Assembly: GCA_964416385.1 (NCBI GenBank)
Contig: CAYQDW010000007.1
Coordinates: forward strand, 1 to 64,000
Reading direction: 5' to 3'
DNA length: 64,000 nt
Origin: JAUHWL01 sp964416385
GTDB taxonomy: Bacteria > Bacteroidota > Bacteroidia > Flavobacteriales > Schleiferiaceae
The notes beneath the pieces were generated by a model that was given only the letters and a program-made list of their open reading frames with translations, made no database searches and had not been told where the DNA came from. Every line of letters starts with the position of its first letter. Positions within the stretch are counted from its first letter, which is position 1. A program made the position numbers and the translations under genes. Below are positions 60,567 to 64,000 of this stretch, piece by piece.

Positions 60567-61775
60567 ATGTCATTTAATCCCGCAAATAGCATTCAAGATT
60601 TACAGTATTTTGGTGAATTTGGAGGCGTTAATCCATCCATAGAGGATAGCAGCACGTATACATTTCTGCACGCCAAATCGATGGAGGAGCTTTTTGAAAT
60701 AGAAAAAGAGGGCTGTTATTTATATGCCCGCCATACCAACCCAAATAACAAATATTTAAGTGATGCTATTGCCGCGATGGAAGGCACGGAAGCGGCGCAT
60801 TGCTCAGGAAGTGGCATGGGCAGCATCAGCTCTGTAATTATGCAGCTATGTAGCGCAAGTGATCATATTGTTAGTAGCAGAACCATTTATGGCGGTACCT
60901 ATGCCTTAATGAAAAACCTGTTGCCAAGATTTGGCATCACCACTTCTTTTGTAAATATCAATGATTTTGAAGCCGTTGAGAGAGCCATCACTAAGAATAC
61001 ACGGGTGCTCTATTGCGAAACTCTAAGCAACCCTTTGTTAGAAGTTTCAGATATATCTCGACTTTCAGAAATCGCCAAACGGCATAATCTAACCCTAGTG
61101 GTAGATAACACATTTACACCGCTGGTATTTTGCCCGGCAAAATTGGGAGCAGATGTTGTTGTGCATAGCCTAACCAAATTTATAAATGGTACGAGTGATG
61201 CTGTTGGTGGTGTTACTTGTGGGCCGAAGCAGTTAATCGCTGGCATGATGGATGTTAATTCTGGAACAAGCATGCTTCTCGGTCCTGTTTTAGATGGCAT
61301 GCGCAGTGCAAGTATGCTAAAGAATTTGCACAGTTTACCTGTACGTATGGAGCGCCATAGCCGCAATGCCATGTATGTTGCAACCAAGTTGGAAGAAATG
61401 GGCATGAATGTGCGCTATCCCGGTTTGGCAAGTCATCCACAACATGAGTTGTATACCAAATACATGAATACCGAATTTGGCTATGGCGGCATGCTTACCC
61501 TTGATATGGGCACACTTGACAAGGCCAACCAACTTATGGAAATGATGCAAAATGAAAACATCGGATACCTAGCAGTTAGTCTTGGTTTTTACAAAACCCT
61601 ATTCTCTGCCCCAGGAACGAGTACCAGTAGCGAAATACCAGAAGATGAACAAAAAGAAATGGGCCTGAGCCTTGGCATTGTACGCTTTAGCATTGGGCTA
61701 GATCATGACATTGAACGCACTTTTGAAAAAATTAAAAGTTGCATTCAATTTGTAATAAATAATGCGAGTGCTTAA
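60567..61775 (+). CDS. trans-sulfuration/gamma-lyase family PLP enzyme
   Basis: The 402-residue enzyme belongs to the Cys/Met metabolism PLP family (cystathionine gamma-synthase, gamma-lyase and methionine gamma-lyase). It has YARHTNPNNKYLSDAIAAMEGTEAA, the tyrosine/phosphate loop SRTIYGGTYALMKNLL, LVVDNTFTPLVFCPAKLGADVVVHSLTKFINGTSDAVGG containing the PLP Lys (about 208), and the C-terminal IVRFSIGLDHDIERTFEKI. The precise reaction cannot be told. Its 3' end overlaps the convergent VWA gene by four bases. Confidence 0.88.
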   Translation: MSFNPANSIQDLQYFGEFGGVNPSIEDSSTYTFLHAKSMEELFEIEKEGCYLYARHTNPNNKYLSDAIAAMEGTEAAHCSGSGMGSISSVIMQLCSASDHIVSSRTIYGGTYALMKNLLPRFGITTSFVNINDFEAVERAITKNTRVLYCETLSNPLLEVSDISRLSEIAKRHNLTLVVDNTFTPLVFCPAKLGADVVVHSLTKFINGTSDAVGGVTCGPKQLIAGMMDVNSGTSMLLGPVLDGMRSASMLKNLHSLPVRMERHSRNAMYVATKLEEMGMNVRYPGLASHPQHELYTKYMNTEFGYGGMLTLDMGTLDKANQLMEMMQNENIGYLAVSLGFYKTLFSAPGTSTSSEIPEDEQKEMGLSLGIVRFSIGLDHDIERTFEKIKSCIQFVINNASA

Positions 61776-63802
61776 ATCCTGCCAAAATACCTTCTAAGCG
61801 CCCATTCTGTGCCTAATAGCGCAATGGCTATGATTAATAACCACCAGAAGTCTACCAGCGGGATGGTATCATAAGAAATACGCTCTAGAGGTTTTAGGTT
61901 TGGCAGGCGCTCAATTGTGCTTAGTAGTTCTGCTTCCTGACCAGCCATGTAAAAGGTACCTTTTGTGGCCTGTGCCATTTGGTTGAGAAGGTTAAAATCA
62001 GCGCGTGTATTTTGTTGTTCAAGCCCGAAGTCTTCAACCAAAAATTCGCCAGATTTTCGCAGCGTTTCTGCACCCAATCGGGCCTCAACCATAAACGTGT
62101 ATCTGCCCGCACGCAAGCCATTGATGTCTACTTCAAAAGCTTTGTTTTTTGGCAACATCGCGTAAGACGTTTGCGCCGCTGCTTCATCGGTAAGTACCAA
62201 ATCTACCTTGGCGCTTGTTGTTACATTAAATGCAGCGTCATAAACTTCTGCTTTAATCATGGCCTGTTCACCAATTGCAATGCGTGGTTTATAAACCACA
62301 TTTAACCGCTCTTTAGAGTTGTCTGAGGTGAGATATTGGGCCGTTAATTGCAACCATTCATCAACAGTTTTATGCGATTGATTTTCTCTGTAATCCTCCG
62401 TTCGTAACTTCCAAAGGCCGCTAAAAGGAAATATAACCATTCTTCGATCTTCAGCTTCGCCATACAAAGCCACAACGTCTTGCTTTTGCGCTAAGAGGTT
62501 TATAAAAGTAGACGCTGTGGTGAGCGTACCCGTTGGCAAGATTCGTGGTGGTAGGCGCTTTAGATTTTCTTGCGCATCTTGTGAAATGGTAAATAAGCCG
62601 AATGCGTTATTAATGACCACCGAACTGTGGGATGTAGTCGCTGGTTTTTGCCATGTAGCCCCCGGGAGAATTTGTTGTACCGCAAGAGGCGCCACTTGGA
62701 AATCAATGAACAACCATATTGGCCCCTTATAGGCGTTTAATAAGGATTGATACTGTTCAGGCGGGGCACCAGCCTGTAAAAAAAGAATAAGTAAGTCTGT
62801 GTCTGCGTAGTCTACTTTGTCTAAAAGCTGATGAAAATCCACCTCATAAGCATCAACAGACCTAAGCGCTTCACGCACCGCAGAAACATCTGGCGCAGGG
62901 GCATGACTAACAACGGAAATTTGCTTTCTTTTTTCAATCACCTCTAAGTAAAACCGTTGAAGATTGTTACTGGTATTCTTCTCTGCCGCGTTGGCCGCAA
63001 TCTCAATATCGTAGGCATAAAGACCAGGCTTTTCTGCGTTTATGCTGAAATTTATCGTCTCTACAAATTTTTGCGATGGTATAGCAAGATCCTTCTTAGA
63101 AACCACTTTTTTGTTCTGTAAAAGCGATATTGTGGTTTTTTCGCCAGCCAAAGCGGTGGCCTTTACCGTAACTTCAATGATCACATCATCTCCTTGATAA
63201 GCAAATCTTGGGGCATTTATCGCGTAAATAGACAAGTCGCGTTGCAAGGCACTATCACCAACTCCTAAAGAAAAAACAGGTATTAACGCCTCTTCTGCCA
63301 CATACAATGGGTTTTCACCCCGATTATAGATGCCATCAGAAACTAATATTACCGCTGCCAAACGGTCTTTATCTTGAGTATTATAAACCTGCCGTAAGGC
63401 CTGTGCCAGATTAGTTTCAGCGCCTTTAAAGTCTAAATCAGTGTTACGCAAATTACCATCAAACACATAATTGGCTTGTTCAACTTCTGATAAACGCGCC
63501 AACTGTTCATTGAGGTTAGTTGTAATGGCTTGCACCTGCTCTATTTCCTGCTCAGAAAGCATAGAGCTACTGTTATCTGACAATACAGCAATGAGCGGCT
63601 TAACGAGGGTTTTGTTTTTAAAAGGAATAAGTGGTGCCAATAAAACAAACAGCAGCAATGCAAAAGCCAGACTTCGCAAAGCAAAAAGTGCTACGCGCAC
63701 TGTTTTATTGTCGAATTGTTGCTGCCGAAAATAAAGAAGCATTGCCAGCGCTAAACCGCCAGCAATACTTATAAATGATAAGAATATGAGGTTTACTACC
63801 AA
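61772..63802 (-). CDS. von Willebrand factor A-like membrane protein
   Basis: The 676-residue protein starts at TTG 63802, with two hydrophobic helices at the N-terminus (about 5-25 and 38-58) and one at the C-terminus (about 645-665, VDFWWLLIIAIALLGTEWALRR). A VWA-type MIDAS (DNSSS, about residue 76) is present with the FDG and VSDG stretches downstream. The long central region (about 210-600) has beta-rich repeats of periplasmic type. The layout resembles membrane-bound BatA/BatB-like proteins, but no MoxR is adjacent. The function is unknown. Confidence 0.8.
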   Translation of the reverse strand: MVVNLIFLSFISIAGGLALAMLLYFRQQQFDNKTVRVALFALRSLAFALLLFVLLAPLIPFKNKTLVKPLIAVLSDNSSSMLSEQEIEQVQAITTNLNEQLARLSEVEQANYVFDGNLRNTDLDFKGAETNLAQALRQVYNTQDKDRLAAVILVSDGIYNRGENPLYVAEEALIPVFSLGVGDSALQRDLSIYAINAPRFAYQGDDVIIEVTVKATALAGEKTTISLLQNKKVVSKKDLAIPSQKFVETINFSINAEKPGLYAYDIEIAANAAEKNTSNNLQRFYLEVIEKRKQISVVSHAPAPDVSAVREALRSVDAYEVDFHQLLDKVDYADTDLLILFLQAGAPPEQYQSLLNAYKGPIWLFIDFQVAPLAVQQILPGATWQKPATTSHSSVVINNAFGLFTISQDAQENLKRLPPRILPTGTLTTASTFINLLAQKQDVVALYGEAEDRRMVIFPFSGLWKLRTEDYRENQSHKTVDEWLQLTAQYLTSDNSKERLNVVYKPRIAIGEQAMIKAEVYDAAFNVTTSAKVDLVLTDEAAAQTSYAMLPKNKAFEVDINGLRAGRYTFMVEARLGAETLRKSGEFLVEDFGLEQQNTRADFNLLNQMAQATKGTFYMAGQEAELLSTIERLPNLKPLERISYDTIPLVDFWWLLIIAIALLGTEWALRRYFGRI

Positions 63803-63818
63803 TGAATTACAAATGCTT

Positions 63819-64000
63819 TTAGGTCAACATGCCACCATCAACATTAAGCACCTGCCCTGTAATGTAACCGCTTAGATCACTGGCCAGAAAAACACAAGCA
63901 TTTGCTACATCTTCTGGTGTGCCACCGCGTTTCAACGGTATGGCATCTCGCCACCCCTGAACGGTATTTTCATCTAAAACGGCCGTCATTTCTGTTTCTA
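63819..64000 (-). CDS. fabG: C-terminal part of a FabG-like SDR reductase (partial)
   Basis: Only the last 60 codons are in the window, ending in TAA at 63819-63821. The C-terminal signature of 3-oxoacyl-ACP reductase is clear: IPLKRGGTPEDVANACVFLASDLSGYITGQVLNVDGG. FabG reduces 3-oxoacyl-ACP in fatty acid synthesis. The N-terminus with the cofactor site is beyond the edge, so another classical SDR is not excluded. It lies 17 bases from the VWA gene start on the same strand. Confidence 0.75.
   Translation of the reverse strand, partial: ETEMTAVLDENTVQGWRDAIPLKRGGTPEDVANACVFLASDLSGYITGQVLNVDGGMLT

Noticed and set aside
1..64000. CRISPR arrays, tRNA or rRNA genes, IS elements, prophage
   Set aside because: No repeat-spacer pattern, no cloverleaf or rRNA-like sequence, and no transposase, integrase or phage structural gene was found.

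Overview
The window is chromosomal DNA of a Bacteroidota bacterium, most likely a marine-type member of Flavobacteriales (the family level is inference). The evidence is: type IX secretion (T9SS) cargo with both type A and type B C-terminal sorting domains; many families typical of this phylum (DUF2911, DUF349, DUF368, DUF4159, DUF2452, TIGR02757, GbsR-type regulators, LPP20-like and META lipoproteins); a Bacteroidetes-style GyrA; and recurrent -7 promoter boxes of the form TAnnTTTG with poor Shine-Dalgarno sites and several TTG/GTG starts. The sequence is moderately AT-rich and gene-dense. I see no rRNA, tRNA, CRISPR array, IS element or prophage.

Layout. 1-5.5 kb, mostly minus strand: the N-terminal part of a secreted beta-propeller-like protein, an AraC regulator, a CvfB-like S1 protein, a cluster of exported proteins and lipoproteins, and a CPXCG zinc-ribbon protein. 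5.6-9.2 kb, plus strand: an SGNH lipoprotein, a DUF2911 protein, a lipoprotein esterase, then a small module of a GbsR/MarR regulator and two paralogous membrane proteins with two matching operators. 9.2-14.1 kb, minus: a periplasmic peptidyl-prolyl isomerase, a TPR protein and gyrA. 14.3-18.8 kb, plus: clpC and two small-family membrane proteins. 18.8-20.5 kb, minus: an M14 metallocarboxypeptidase. 20.5-23.8 kb, plus: a compact six-gene operon (SRPBCC, DUF429, DUF2452, META lipoprotein, NUDIX, esterase). 23.7-25.8 kb, minus: pnuC and sucC, separated by a structured gap with a candidate 26-codon gene. 26-29 kb: a LolD-like ATPase, a TPR-adenylyl cyclase and a gene-poor gap with a possible broken peptide gene.

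29-34.7 kb: TIGR02757, a minus operon of an NAD(P)-binding protein, a small membrane protein and a rhomboid protease, then a divergent plus operon of DUF4159, an AI-2E family transporter and a methyltransferase. 34.8-38 kb: a large T9SS type B protein. 38-43.4 kb, minus: a tight four-gene operon of two cysteine desulfurase-like enzymes plus an SbtA-like transporter and its PII-like SbtB partner, preceded by glmM. 43.6-50.6 kb, plus: a TPR protein, DUF368 (PopT-type), aroE, DUF349 and uvrB. 50.7-56.9 kb, plus: a two-gene ABC system, a T9SS type A protein, an aspartoacylase-family enzyme and a membrane protein. 57-64 kb: a universal stress protein, a NamZ-type muramidase, an FtsX/LolE-type permease, Maf, a PLP gamma-lyase-family enzyme, a VWA membrane protein and the 3' end of a fabG-like gene.

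Most of the window is housekeeping. The parts most worth following are: the GbsR operator module (7.8-9.2 kb), the desulfurase-sbtAB operon (38.0-41.9 kb), a class of near-leaderless genes in which the -7 box lies exactly 12 nt before the start codon, the TPR-adenylyl cyclase, the structured small-ORF gap at 24.4-24.6 kb, and a terminator whose U-tract runs directly into the next gene's start codon at 3.97 kb.
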